From the NCBI GenBank assembly GCA_008921705.1, contig VFFE01006609.1, forward strand, positions 1,027,640 to 1,091,639: a stretch of 64,000 bases of DNA, given 5' to 3'. A program made the translations under genes and the position numbers. Source of the stretch: Burhinus oedicnemus (lineage: Eukaryota > Chordata > Aves > Charadriiformes > Burhinidae). The first letter of the stretch is position 1. Every line of letters begins with the position of its first letter. A model generated the notes under the pieces. That model was given only the letters and a program-made list of their open reading frames with translations, ran no database searches and was not told where the DNA came from. Below, piece by piece: positions 49,538 to 61,197 of the stretch.

Positions 49538-52500
49538 GACCACAGATCAGCCTCTGTATTGATCGCATAATTTGTCACTACTATGCTTGGGAAAAAAAAT
49601 CCCCCGTGCAGCTAATGGAGGCTGCACCAGCACGAGGGAGTGGAGGTGCCAGTCCTGCTCCCCTCGCTATATTCATTAGGCATGTCATTCACTCGGCACA
49701 GTCATTGTTTTCTGTGATAACGTAGTTAAAATTCAGCAGCACACTCTTCCCCACATTTAAATAGAAACAGAGATTTACCCCTGGACATATATTATGCATT
49801 AAAATAGTAGTTTAGGAATTGGAGTAAGAATTCACCTGACTCCTCATTTATCTGCAGCTAATGAGACTCCACAAATCAGCGCCTCAAGAACGCTCCCGCC
49901 CAGACGAGAGCCAGAGGGACCACGACACTGGGATGACACAAGCAGAAGGAGCAGCATGTGGTCTGGGTAGTAACTCAGGGGAGAAGCAAGCCAAGCATCC
50001 AAGGAAGCCGGGTACACAAAGAGAATGGGGAATGATCCGCAACGCCACTTGCTTGACAGCGTCTGCCGGCGTCCGCCGATGCAATGTGACATTTTTGTGT
50101 CTGGGATAGGGACGTGACTTCTTCATCTAGATCTTGCTAAGTTGCCCTGGGATTTTGAAGGGTTTGATGATAATAATAACTGGTTGTTTTTTTTGCGTGA
50201 GCTGCTTTTTATGCATCCCTGACTGTAAGACTTAGAAGGAATCAAAGACTTTGCAAACCTTCTGGCAGCTTTAGGGATCGCAGCCCACTGCGAGCAGGGA
50301 GGAGAGGGAAGAGCTCTCCTGGCCTCTGAAGTCTGCTCCTCCTCAGGGAGCAGTGAAAAGTTATTTCTGCAATATTGCAACAGGATCAGCCGAGGAGGAG
50401 ATGACATGAGATTAATGAAATAATGGTGCTCCGTGGGCTGAGCAGGGCAGGATATTGCCCTGGCAATTGCCTTGGCAGCTAGCTGAGCATCAGGCAGGGG
50501 AAACCACGGACGCCGACCTTCCGCCTCTGACTTTTTGCCTCCAGCAACAAGGACTTCTTCTGTCTGTGTCTCTCCTGTGCCCGTGTTCCCTTCTGGGCAA
50601 GGGAGGGTCGTTTCCAGGTGCAGAGATGATGCATTACTCAGTTAAGGCTGGTGCAGAAACACCGAACCATGGCTTGCTCTGTTCGCAGTGTGATGAGTAC
50701 AATGCTTGGGTCTAATTTATCCAAACAGAAGCCATCCCCAAAATTCCTCTGCAGGTTTTCCCGAGGTATCCACGTCCCCTTCATATTGACTGCACTATTG
50801 AAGGGTTATCTGCTGAAGACAAGCGCTCTCGCATGCATGGCAGATAACACCAATAAATCACTGCGTCACACTGCTGCCAGGGAGATCCTGTCAGGGAAGG
50901 GCTGCGAGGGGACCTGGTGATGGGTTTGTGGCCCCCACTGATCCCCTGCTCCCCCCCAATTCCCCCTTTCCACCTCAGCCTCAGAACAAGGCCAGCATCT
51001 GGGCTTGCCCTGCCCCATGCACCAGGAGCCCCTCGAGGGCTCGGCCACCTTCTGCAGACACCGGTTTCTGCAAACAACTCCTGTGCATGTTGTTTTGGTT
51101 TTTTCCCCTGCTTATCCCAGTAAATGTGTTTCATTTAATCCAATTTGCTCTCACATTGAGTAGCGTCAAACACAGCAGCTGCCAACCAAATATTAAAAAT
51201 ACAAAAAAAAAAAAAAAGCAGCTCCAGCCCCTGGCTGGTGGTTTGGGAGAGCAGGCTCAGCGCGGGCATCCGCACATTACAGAGGGCAAGCAATTCCCTT
51301 GGCCCCCCGAGACACAGCTGGGGTATGCTGGCGTCCAGCAGCAAATAACATAGGGGCAAAGGACTAAATCACATTAGTACATCCTCCTCCCCCGTGTTTC
51401 TCTGCATTATTTAAGAGAGAACATGTTCTCTTCTAGTCTTTATTCTTTCCTTTTTGCACTCAATTCCTGCTGCTGGTGAGTGAACTAAATCAAACCCTCC
51501 AAGCCCAGGTTTCAAAGCAGCACGAAGCCACGCTCTGGGTCTCATCCAAGTCTAGAATTCGCCCCAGTTCCTGCAGCGGGACAGAGCCGGCTCTCAGATC
51601 AGACAGACCTGGGCTCAGCAGAGCCGACAGCTGCCACGCACTGACTGAAACCCGGAGCCCAACACTTGTAGCTTTGAAATGCAGATCTGGGTGCAAAAAA
51701 CCCGCAGAAGAGCCATGCCCGGGGAGCAGACACATGGGCAGTTGCCACTGACTCTGCCCAGGACCATCGCAAGCATCAAGAAGAAGCAAGACAAAGCAAG
51801 AGCCCAGGGCCACCGTGGTCAGGTGGCATTTGGAGCCAAGTGCAGGCACCACACACCAACATGAGCCCCAGGTCCCCCACCCTCGCTCGAGCATCACAGG
51901 TCCATGGCACTTGCAATGCCATGTAATAACGGCATCCCACCAGCCTGCCTAAACACCCCAGGAGGAGCCCATAAATCCCACACACCCTCACAGCACCAGG
52001 GCCTTGCAGGAGCAGCATCACCATCCCCAGCAAAATGACACCTCACCTGCACCACCTCAGCAGGCACCGCGGGCAGGAGGAGGTGAGGGTGACAGAGGGC
52101 GGGGAGCCACTTCCCCCCCTGCCACCAGTCTGAGCTGGAGGCAGGGGGAGGAATCTGCCCCCCGCCCCCCCCAGGACACACATAAGGGCACGAGGTTAGA
52201 GCAGGCGCCAGCATCTCTATTGGAACTCCTACCCCTGCAGAGCTCAATTGATTTCTTTTTTTTAAATTAATCTATTTACAGCAGTTGGGATTGAGCTAGC
52301 TTTAGGTGCTATTTAAGCTGCTTTCCCTGCGCCTCGCGTTCAGCATTTTCATGGTGGGATTAAGTCAGCTGGGGGGAGCCGGAGCAGAGGCACCAGCACC
52401 TCTGGGTGCTGCTGCCCGATGCCTGCACACCCAGAGCAGGGCCTGAGCCTTCCAGGAGCTGTGCCCAAAGTGTCCTCCCATCAATGCAAGGCTGGAAAAG

Positions 52501-55500
52501 CAGTGAAGGAGCCCCAAAAGCCTTGGGGTTCAGCATTGGAGGGCCAGACCCCACCAGCCTGAGGTGCTCCAGCCTGGCAGGAGCCCTGGCAGCCTCCATC
52601 AGAGATCCTTCATGCTTTGGAAAAAAGCTTAGTGGGAAGGATTTCTCCTCTCTGTCATTAACCTGACATAATGTCTTTCCTGCTGGCAGCTTTCAGGCTC
52701 AGCAGGTTTGTTATAAAATTCATTATCAGATATTGCAATCACAGTCACCTTTATTGGGCTCTGCATTTACAATAATTAGGCCAATAAACACTGATTTATA
52801 AAAATGACAAACAGGAACTCCCAGTAAGCAAGAAAAATGTGCTTTCTTTAGCAAGCAGTTTCTCACAGGACAAAAAAATGTAAAAAAGGCAGAAACCAAT
52901 CACCATAGCTGACAGCAAAGTTAAGCAGGCCCTCCTGAGAGTTTCCACTTGCCAGCCAAGACCTTGCCGGGGACAGACCTGGGGCGCAGACCCCATGGCC
53001 AAGCAGCCTGGTGTGGGGCAGGGGCTGCAGCACTGGGGTGCATCTCCCTTCCCAGGGGCTGCAGCCCCCTCCTGCCGCAGAGCCGAGACAGCCAGGGAGA
53101 TGCTGGGGGTGCAACGGGAGAAGATTGTGGCAGGTGGCACAGAGGAGGAAAGAGCAAGGAGGGGGTGGGAGGTGCCGGGAGGGAGAGCAGGAATAAAGCA
53201 AAGGAGTAGAGAAAAAAATCCAACAGAAAGGAAGCACCTTGGCAGGGAGGGAGGAAAAAAAAAATCCCTGCCAGGTATAGCAAGGGGAGAGCAGAGCAAT
53301 AGGAGAGGAAGAGGGCAAGATGGAGCTTCAAGCCTTAATGTCAGGAAAAAAATATAAGAGCCTCAGCAGGAGGGAAGGAGAGAGGAGGAGGGAGGTGTCA
53401 CCTGAGAGGAGGCAATACAGATGCTCTCTGCATGCCCAGACTGCTCCAAAGGCACACGGGGCCGGGCTCAGCCAGCTGCAGACAGGCTTTGGGGGGCACA
53501 GGCTGAGCCCCACTGCAGCAGCCCCTCGTGGGTATGTGGGGTGGAAGGCGAGGGCAGACACACCACACGCAGAAGTCTGCGATCGCCATCCGAAAGGAAA
53601 AGACTGACCAAGTGGAGGAAAGAGCTGAGCTGCAGCCAGCCCAGCTGTGGGGCAAGGAGGCAGCGAGCTTGTAGGGTACAGATGGGGCCAGCCATAGCAC
53701 CAGTGACCCAGCACCACTGGGGTGCGAGCCAGCCCTCCCACAAACCCCGGGGTGAGTGTTAGGAGAGCCCCACCCAGAGGCCAGTGCACTGGGACTCAGC
53801 CACCCCCCGAGAGGGCAGTAGCCAAGTCACCCAGGTTTAGGCAGGGCCCCCAGTCATGGTGGGACCTCAGCTCCTGCGACAACCCACAGCAGCTCCCAGT
53901 GCCATCAGACACAGCCCTGGGGCACTGCAAAGCCTCCGGCTTGCCACCAGTCAGGGAGCAGCCTCAGCATGTGGCTGTGTCCAAAAGTTGCTCACACAGG
54001 GTGCCCCGGCAGCAGCGCTGTGCCCATGGCCCTCGGCAGCCAGCCCACTCCCGCAGACACATGCCACGGCACATCATCACCAATATGCTTATTGTCTCCC
54101 CTCTGCACCCCCTTTGCAGCCCATCTGCGATCACACATGGCTAAGGCAGAGAGGATGCTGCAGAGGAGGAGGAGAAGAAGAACCCTACCACCATCACAGG
54201 GTGGGCACGCAGCCCAGCCTGGCATAGGTGCCATTCCCCTGCAGGAACGGGGCTGGTTGAGGCACACAGCCATGACCCCACAGCTCCCACCTCACCTGCA
54301 CTCACCAGAGCCTCCTCCCCGCTCTGTTTCCCACTTTTTTCATCTACAGTCATCCCAAATTCCTCTTGACAAGCCTCAGTTCCCCATGCTGCTGGAGCCC
54401 TGCAGCCATCCTCTGCCAGCCAAGGGCCAGCAGCAACAGAGCCCAAGCACCCCTACAGCCGCCCCATCCCCTATATACCCTCCCAGGAAGGGGCAGCTGA
54501 GCAGCATTGGCTCCAACCACCTTTGCTCATGGGGAGCACCTGGCGCTCCAGGTGGAAGCATAGTGGTCCCCCCCAACCTGGACACCCCCAGGGCCCCCCC
54601 AGGTGTTGGTGAGCAGCCGGCAGGGAGCCAGCCCGCAGCAGCACCAGCTCATGAACCCCCAAATTCGTAGACTTGCAGAGCCTTCCACTGCTTCTTTCTG
54701 TTCGGGGCAGAGATGGGAAATCACACCAACTTTGTTTCATTTTATTTATTTTATTGATTTTTTAAAATAGCTGCTTTTTTTCCAAGAGGACCCTGGAGCC
54801 GTGCACAGCTTGACTGTACGTATGAGTGCCGAGGAAGAGGCAGCAGCTGAGCTCGAGGCACAAGGGAAGCAGCTAGGGCTGTGTGGAGACATCACTGAGA
54901 AAGGACCAGGCAAACCCCCATCTCCTGAGCCTCAGGGTCTCCCCAGAAACCTCAGCTCACCTGAGAGACCAGGGCATTCATCCTCCCATTGCTGGGCCAC
55001 TGTGCGTGCTCTCAGAGGACGAGGGAAAATGATGCTCACAGCATCACAGCGCGATTAATTGCGAGGGCCATCAATGGGAGATTTAATGACAATCAAAGAA
55101 AAATTAACTGTGTTGAAATTCTTCAGTTTAATGGATTCCTTCTTGATTAATCGCATTTAGGAGTAATCTCAATTCTATCTTTACTTGCATTAGTAAGTAA
55201 ACAACATTAATGCATACATCAGGTGACAGGGTAAAATAACACAAGAGCGTACGTGATACTGAACTGAATTGATTCAGCAGGAAATGTTTAATATGTTAAT
55301 ATTAAATATTTTAGGTTTACTAAGCAGTGATAATACACTGGTTATTCTCTTTGCACAATCCCAGCACAATATAGCCATTTTTACCAAGAATTTTCTTCTC
55401 CCTGTGGGTTTCCCACTGTCGAGTTCATGACTGCGGTGAGGTTCGGGCCCTGCAGTCCCTTGAAGGGGAACCTGGTGCCTCTCCCCATGCCGAGGGTCTT

Positions 55501-57103
55501 ATCACTGCTGGTGGAGAAACCCAGAGCGTCCGTCCATCCGTCCTCCCACAGACCCACACACCTGCAGCAGGACACCTGCACTTCCTCCAGAAACCGGGCT
55601 GCCCTCGTCCACCTCCTGCCCTCCCCCCGCGCCTCAGACACAGTCATCACAAAATTACCCGCTTCTAACTAAGCAGGCTGGCAATTAACGGCTGCCAGCG
55701 GAGTGCCTGCATCACCCCAGGCATCTGTCTGCTCCCGTGAAGGTGGAACCCCGTAACAGCACCCGTACGGCAGGTTTGGGCAATGGGCACCGGGGTGGTG
55801 GTTACTGCAGGGCAGAGGGAGACACCAACCCCTCGCTCCCCAAGTTATCCTCTTGGTTTCCTTTCCCACATCCAAGAGGAGGTCTACAATATTCCTTCAG
55901 ATCCTAACAACCCTTAAATTATTTTTAATAGAATGCTTTTCGGTGTGACACCAATACGCACGTAGCTTGCAATTACATTTTAGCACTCCCAGTAGGAAGT
56001 GGCTCTTTATTGGGAGAAATGACTTATAATAGTGCAAGATTATGGCTTTGGTCTTTGCATTACAGATATTCAAAGCCTGGTGAAAATAAAAACTGCTCAG
56101 CGCATATTCTATAGCTGAGCTAAGCCTTGTGCGCGGGGAAGCGTTGCTGAAGAAGTTAAGTGTTTGAAATAAAACCGTGTAGTCATCTAGTAGAACAGAG
56201 ACGTGAAATTGTTATTTATCAAGATGAAACCAGCATTTGGATAAAATTCCGCAGCGCTGTTAATAACTTCTGTTGACGAGGGAGTCACAACAGCAGCAAT
56301 GAGGTAGACATCCCCCTGAGCTCGGAAGAGCGGGATTTTTCATGGGCTGTGAACAAGGAGAAGTGTGTGTCTTCGATAATAATTTTCTGAGTGGCTCCAT
56401 CAGAACGGCCACCACGAATTTATCTTTTTCTATTCTCTCCAAAAGCTTTGTCAGCTTTGAATAATCTGCTGTGGCTACAGACTGCCGGAGTGCCACACGG
56501 CCACGTGCATCTCCAACATGAAGTCCAACTCCCCGAGCAGTTTTATCATAATGATTAAGTTTCTTAACTTAAATCAAGAATGTCTCTGGAGTTCCCTATG
56601 ACAATGTGAACTTAAGATAAACAATGAATGATGAATAGGCCAATTACCGAAACCTCCCTTCAGCTGAGGCCATATGTGGCTAGTTGATAAGAGGAAGTAT
56701 GCGTCCTCTCATCTGGCAAATGTTACAGAATAGTGGATGGTTTGAAGCAGAAATGGTTCTGTGTAATCAGCCACTGGCTAATGAGCAATTTCCTTTTATA
56801 TGATTTTTCCTTTTCTCTGTTTGCCGTCTGGGATGTTGGAAGTGGGGAGGGAGCCGGCAGCCCGACCGACATGAGTGCAAATGCTTCTCTGTGGGATAAA
56901 TCGCTGTCCTCTGCCCCCACTGCAGGTCCCCGTCTGAGACACAAAAGCAGCAGGAGATGGCTAAGGGCTGTGTGATGGTACTGCACGTGTCTCCCGAAGG
57001 CGAGGAACCCTTTCTTGAGAGACCCACCCAAACCAGGGGAAGAGACCATCTGTAAATCTACTAGCAGCCTGCTCAAAGCTTTGTGTGAGCAACAGCAAAA
57101 GGG

Positions 57104-57270
57104 GACAGATACCTTGGACCATGGCTGCAGGTCCAGGTGACAGACACCTTGGATCGTGGCTGCAGGACCAGAGGACAGACACCTCGGACCATGGCTGCAG
57201 GACCAGGGGACAGACACCTCAGACCATGGCTGCGGGTCCAGGTGACAGACACCTTGGACTGTGGATGCAG
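57104..57270. repeat. 35-bp minisatellite, about 4.8 copies
   Basis: Units begin gacagacacc and contain ttggaccatggctgcaggtc, with a constant 35-bp period. Since 35 is not a multiple of three, frames rotate and return after three units, which produces a false 35-residue periodicity in a minus-strand open frame. Confidence 0.93.
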
Positions 57271-58642
57271 CACCCTGGACAAGCTGCAAGCCAGAGCTCT
57301 GGATATATTTTGGCGTTGGAGCACCTGAAAGAGCAAAGCAAGAGGCATTTCCCCTACTGAGAGACACCCCCAGAAAGCACCAAGGAGAAGGAGCAAAGGC
57401 TGGTGGGGGTGGACGCAGCAGCATTCCCCTGGGTGCTGTGGCTCCACGTTGCTCCCTCCGGCTCCATCCAGGAGCAGGTGCCACTGCTGCCACCACGCCA
57501 TCCTGCAGCAAGAGCCACGAGGCACTGCGACCCACAGTAAACGATATGATTTACTTACTACCTATGGAATTGCCCAATTAATTCACTATCCACATTAATA
57601 TTATGGCTCATTTTTAACTTTACTGTCTCCATCGTTCCAATTTAGTGCTGCTCAGAGATGCCGCCACTGACCTTAATGGGTTTTTCATTATAACAAAGAG
57701 CACCATATTAATCAGATGGGTTTTCAGCTGGAGGTTGCTGCCGGAGCCCCATTGCTTTGGGGAGCTGCTTTTTAGCAGTTCGGGGACCTATTTTATTTCT
57801 GCCGGGCTTCTCACCCCCGCTCACACCATGTGTGAACTTCCACACTGTCCGGGAGGAATTTCTTGGTATAACATTTCTAGGCACAGAGATTTTATGCGGC
57901 AGCCAAGCCATGCTGCGGATATGATAGATTTTTTTCTAGGCAAATTGGAGCAAGAAATAGAAAACTGAAAGGATGCACCAGTTGTAGCCAATGAGCCTCT
58001 TATTGTCCTGTATAAAAATCAAATGCCTTTTAATCATTTCAAATGTTCTTCTGGGTATCAATTAGTCACACATTAATATCAGTATTGCTTCTCTTCCTCA
58101 GTTCACATCAGATTAAATTCTCCCCTGTCATGTAGACTCATGCTCATTAGCTTCAAGGAAAATTAGTGATTGTTCCCTCTTCATTGGCGCTGATGGGAGA
58201 TTTCCATCGGAACTGCTTTTTATACAGAGAACTTGATTGTCATCTTAAAGAGCTTGAGGTTTTTTTGCCCCAGAATTGTAGTCTTTTCATGGAAAATCCA
58301 TTTTTTTTCTTTCTCTGAAACCCTGAATGCGGAGCCTGAGCACTGGGGAACTGCAGGGGAAAAAAAAACATTCCTGCCCAGCACCATTCCGTGGTTTCTG
58401 CCCCTCTCTGCATCCCAAGTATCCATCTGCCTATCGGGATCCAGCAGCTGTTGCACAGCCCACAGCTGCCGAGGGGAAGGACAATTTGGGTTGCACGGGG
58501 TCTTGCTGCCATCAAACTCCCCCCAGTTTGAGACCAGTTATTTATAGTGCTCTCCGAGGAGAGCAGCGGTGAGGAGGGATCTCATCCAGCTCCCTCCCCT
58601 GCGCGAGGGCTGGGGCTCACGGAGCTGAGCGGGCTCCGGGGC

Positions 58643-58709
58643 TGCGTGTGCATGCACGTGTGCATACGCCTGTGTGCGCATGCATGTGTACGCATGCACG
58701 GTGTGTGCT
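58643..58709. repeat. TG/CA-rich alternating purine-pyrimidine tract
   Basis: Mostly alternating tgcgtgtgcatgcacgtgtg-type sequence, a degenerate (TG)n microsatellite with interspersed GC and AT steps. Z-DNA-prone composition. Confidence 0.8.
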
Positions 58710-59596
58710 TGCTCCCACTGCTCCCCATCCCTCCCTGCCACTGGTGCCCAGTTTTGCAGGCTGCAGCAAAACGAGGTCTCCAGCCCCGTGGCGGGACCCC
58801 CCCGCACCCCCCCGCTGCCCGCCCCAGCCGCTCCATCCCCAGCACTCGCCAAGCGCTGGAAGGGACCGATGATATTTATTGAGTTTTATTAACTCCCAGC
58901 CCTGGGAGGTTCTCACCTCTTCCAGCTAATTCAGATGCCCGACTCCTGTTGGAGTTACAGTGATTGCCATTAAAAAGCTTGACATTTACCTTACAACAGT
59001 AATAAAATAATAATGCCTAATTTGGTTTATGAGTGGTATTTGCAGTGTTTCCTGTGCCTGGAGTGGGGGATATTGTGAAGATCGCTGCTTTGCTGATCAA
59101 TTATGTCTGCTTAACGGCACTGCTGTAATTCTTTCCTGTAATCATAACCGTCTTTCAGTAGAGCTGCTCCAAAGTTTTCCTTTGAAACTGTAATTTTGAC
59201 AGGAAAAGCAAATGTTTTCAGATACTTCAGTTTCCAATGAATAACAAAAGCTTCGGAGGTGAAGCTTTCTGGTGAAAAGCAGAGAAAGACAAACGTGGTG
59301 TCTTCACAGATTCGCTGCATTTAGATTTCCAAAATCTTTCAGGTGTTTTCAAAGGCTGTCTGTAATTGCTTTCCATTAAAAAGTGATTTTTCTCTTCCAA
59401 ATAACCTGCTGTCTTTCACTCGTCGATATAATTCCCTTCTGTTATTAGCCTCTTAAATATTAAAAAACCCCGATGCGTTTTACATCCCCGAGTGGTTGCT
59501 ACCGAGTTAAGGGAAGGGGAGCTGCCGCGGGGCTACGGGGCGAGGAGCCCCTGCTGCCCATGGCCAGGGAGCTCAAACCCCTTTGCAGGGAGCCGA

Positions 59597-59640
59597 TACA
59601 CACCAGGGCACACACGCACCCCTGCACACACATGTGCACA
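59597..59640. repeat. Short CA-rich tract
   Basis: A degenerate (CA)n stretch (cacacacgcacccctgcaca) about 1.25 kb upstream of the TNMD ATG. Confidence 0.65.
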
Positions 59641-60170
59641 ACCCTTTCCCCAAGCTATTCAGCAACTCCGCTTCGGTCCCGCTTGGATTTACCCGCAGCT
59701 TGCAGGCAGCAATGCCCGGACACGCTCGCAAAGCCAGCGCCGGACCCACTGAAAGCAATTTTTTCTTCTCCATTTCTCACCCTGAGCAAAACTCAACATG
59801 GATTTTTCTTGTTTTCAGTGCAATTTTAATTAGTGCATGATGCACTCTGGGTTTTTACGAGCTCAAACAGCTTGGAAAAACAGTGCATGCCAGCTCCTCT
59901 ACACCAGGGAGTCTCATCCTGTTCAGACTAGAAACTTCACGCTGGATTTCTGAAAGCCTTTCTTAAGAGGGGTTCATTTCCATGAAGAAATGGTACGATT
60001 TCAACAAATGGAAATTTTTGAGCGTCAGGAAAAAAAAAAATGTATTAGGCAGGAAATTCCTGGCTGGGCCGACTTTGGGGCAAGGCTGTGCACAAAGCGG
60101 GTGGGGGATGCCAGAGCCCTCCATGGGGAGAGCTCGGGCTTCGCACCGCCTTGCTGAGGGCTGGCAGGGA

Positions 60171-60404
60171 GTGCACGCACACGCATGCAACACACACACA
60201 CACGCATGCATGTGCATGCACACCCCTACACACGCGTGCACATGCATGCACACCCATACACACCCCCCATGTGCACATGCATGCACACGTGTGCAAAAGC
60301 GCATGCACACGCATGCACATACACACACGTCCCCTTGCATATGCACACGTGCATTCACACACACGTGTCTGCACATGCATGCACACGTGTGCCCATGCAC
60401 ATAC
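60171..60404. repeat. Long CA/TG/GC alternating tract upstream of TNMD
   Basis: About 230 bp of degenerate CA/TG repeats (acacgcatgcatgtgcatgc-type) with strong purine-pyrimidine alternation and many GCATGC palindromic steps. It ends about 480 bp before the TNMD start codon. It keeps frames open on both strands, giving false ORFs of more than 300 codons. Confidence 0.9.
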
Positions 60405-60887
60405 CTGCTCCCCCTGCCATGCCCATGTCCCCCTGCCACACAGGCACCCCGCCGGCAGCTCCCAGGTTCCCCCCGCTGCAGAAGCCCCCCTGCACGCGTG
60501 AGCAGGGGCAAGCAGCCCCCCGAGAGCAGCAGTGCCCGCATCCCCAGAGCCCCCCTTGCACAGCCTGGGCACCTCCAGCCGTCAGCGCAGGGGCAAAAGC
60601 AGAGGGCAGGAGCAGAGATTAAAGGAAAAACTGGGATTGCGGATGTGGCTGATGGACACCGCGCAGTGGAGCTTCGTGCGGGCTCGTTTCCAAAGGCGTG
60701 GGAATTGCTTGCACCCTGCAAACGGCAGGCGCTGCGGGAGCACCCGGGGCCCGGCAGCTGTGGGGGAAAGCTGGCTGCCACCGTCGTGGGGGCGGCAGTG
60801 ACCCAGCCTTCCCCGCCGCATGTGCAGCCCAGAACCTCTGTAACTCCACCTCGGAACGGGCTCGCGTCCTCGCACACGGAGGAGACC

Positions 60888-60935
60888 ATGGGAGGGACGG
60901 CTCGGGAGAGCCCGGAGGAGTGCCGCTTTCTGGAC
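60888..60935 (+). CDS. TNMD: Tenomodulin, coding exon 1
   Basis: Tenomodulin is a type II membrane glycoprotein of tendons and ligaments. The start ATG sits in a strong context (GAGACCATGG). Sixteen codons read MGGTARESPEECRFLD, ending at a GTAAGT donor in phase 0. Human exon 1 as I recall it is also exactly 16 codons with the same E-C-x-x-L core (MAKNPPENCEDCHILN). By itself the exon is too short to identify, but its phase, length and the following exon make the call secure. It faces away from PCDH19, about 25.5 kb from the PCDH19 start codon, as in human Xq22. Confidence 0.85.
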
Positions 60936-61062
60936 GTAAGTTCATGGCTTGCTTTGCCACCGTGCAGCTTGACAGGATGATAAATGTCCGATATGCATGT
61001 GTACTCATCCCTCCTTGAACCACCAGCCAACCTCTGCCTATCCCTGTTTTGTCCTTAATTAG
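60936..61062 (+). other. TNMD: TNMD intron 1 (127 bp)
   Basis: A very short GTAAGT...TTAATTAG intron between the two recognised exons. It contains a usable branch-like TCCTTAAT just upstream of the acceptor. Nothing else is seen. Confidence 0.8.
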
Positions 61063-61197
61063 GCAGAGGCATCCAAGACGCGAAAGAAGACCTGCACCAG
61101 ATACCAGATCTCCGGACTGCTCTTCAGCGTGCTGCTCATTTCTCTTATTCTGATTTTTTTCGGTGTCAAATATCTCTGGAACCCAACATCCAGAAAA
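61063..61197 (+). CDS. TNMD: Tenomodulin, coding exon 2: cytosolic segment and transmembrane anchor
   Basis: The acceptor CCTTAATTAG precedes a 135-bp exon of 45 codons, phase 0 at both ends, closed by AGAAAA|GTAAGT. It begins AEASKTRKKTCTRYQISG, a basic cytosolic stretch aligning with human AEAFKSKKICKSLKICG. A single hydrophobic helix follows (about residues 33-51, LLFSVLLISLILIFFGV), then KYLWNPTSRK, matching the human KHFWPEVPKK region. This is the N-in, C-out anchor of tenomodulin and chondromodulin; the AEA start and KxxW after the helix favour TNMD over CNMD. The BRICHOS domain and the C-terminal cysteine-rich anti-angiogenic domain would be in later exons, which I could not find before 64000. 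Confidence 0.87.

Larger units (their letters stand above)
37691..60887. other. PCDH19-TNMD intergenic region, no gene supported
   Basis: About 23 kb between the CR1-like remnant and TNMD. Open frames here are short, GC-driven and lack recognisable domains or splice structure. It contains homopolymer runs (44493-44509, 48777-48805, an A run near 51205), a 43-bp duplication, a 35-bp minisatellite and alternating purine-pyrimidine tracts. AT-rich blocks of enhancer-like appearance lie at about 55040-55400, 56000-56720, 58000-58240 and 58930-59460. A noncoding RNA cannot be excluded from sequence alone. Confidence 0.6.

Noticed and set aside
59963..61030. Frames of 332 and 355 codons on both strands upstream of TNMD
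   Set aside because: They depend on the CA/TG tract, which lacks stops in most frames. The plus frame merely overlaps TNMD exon 1 in another frame.
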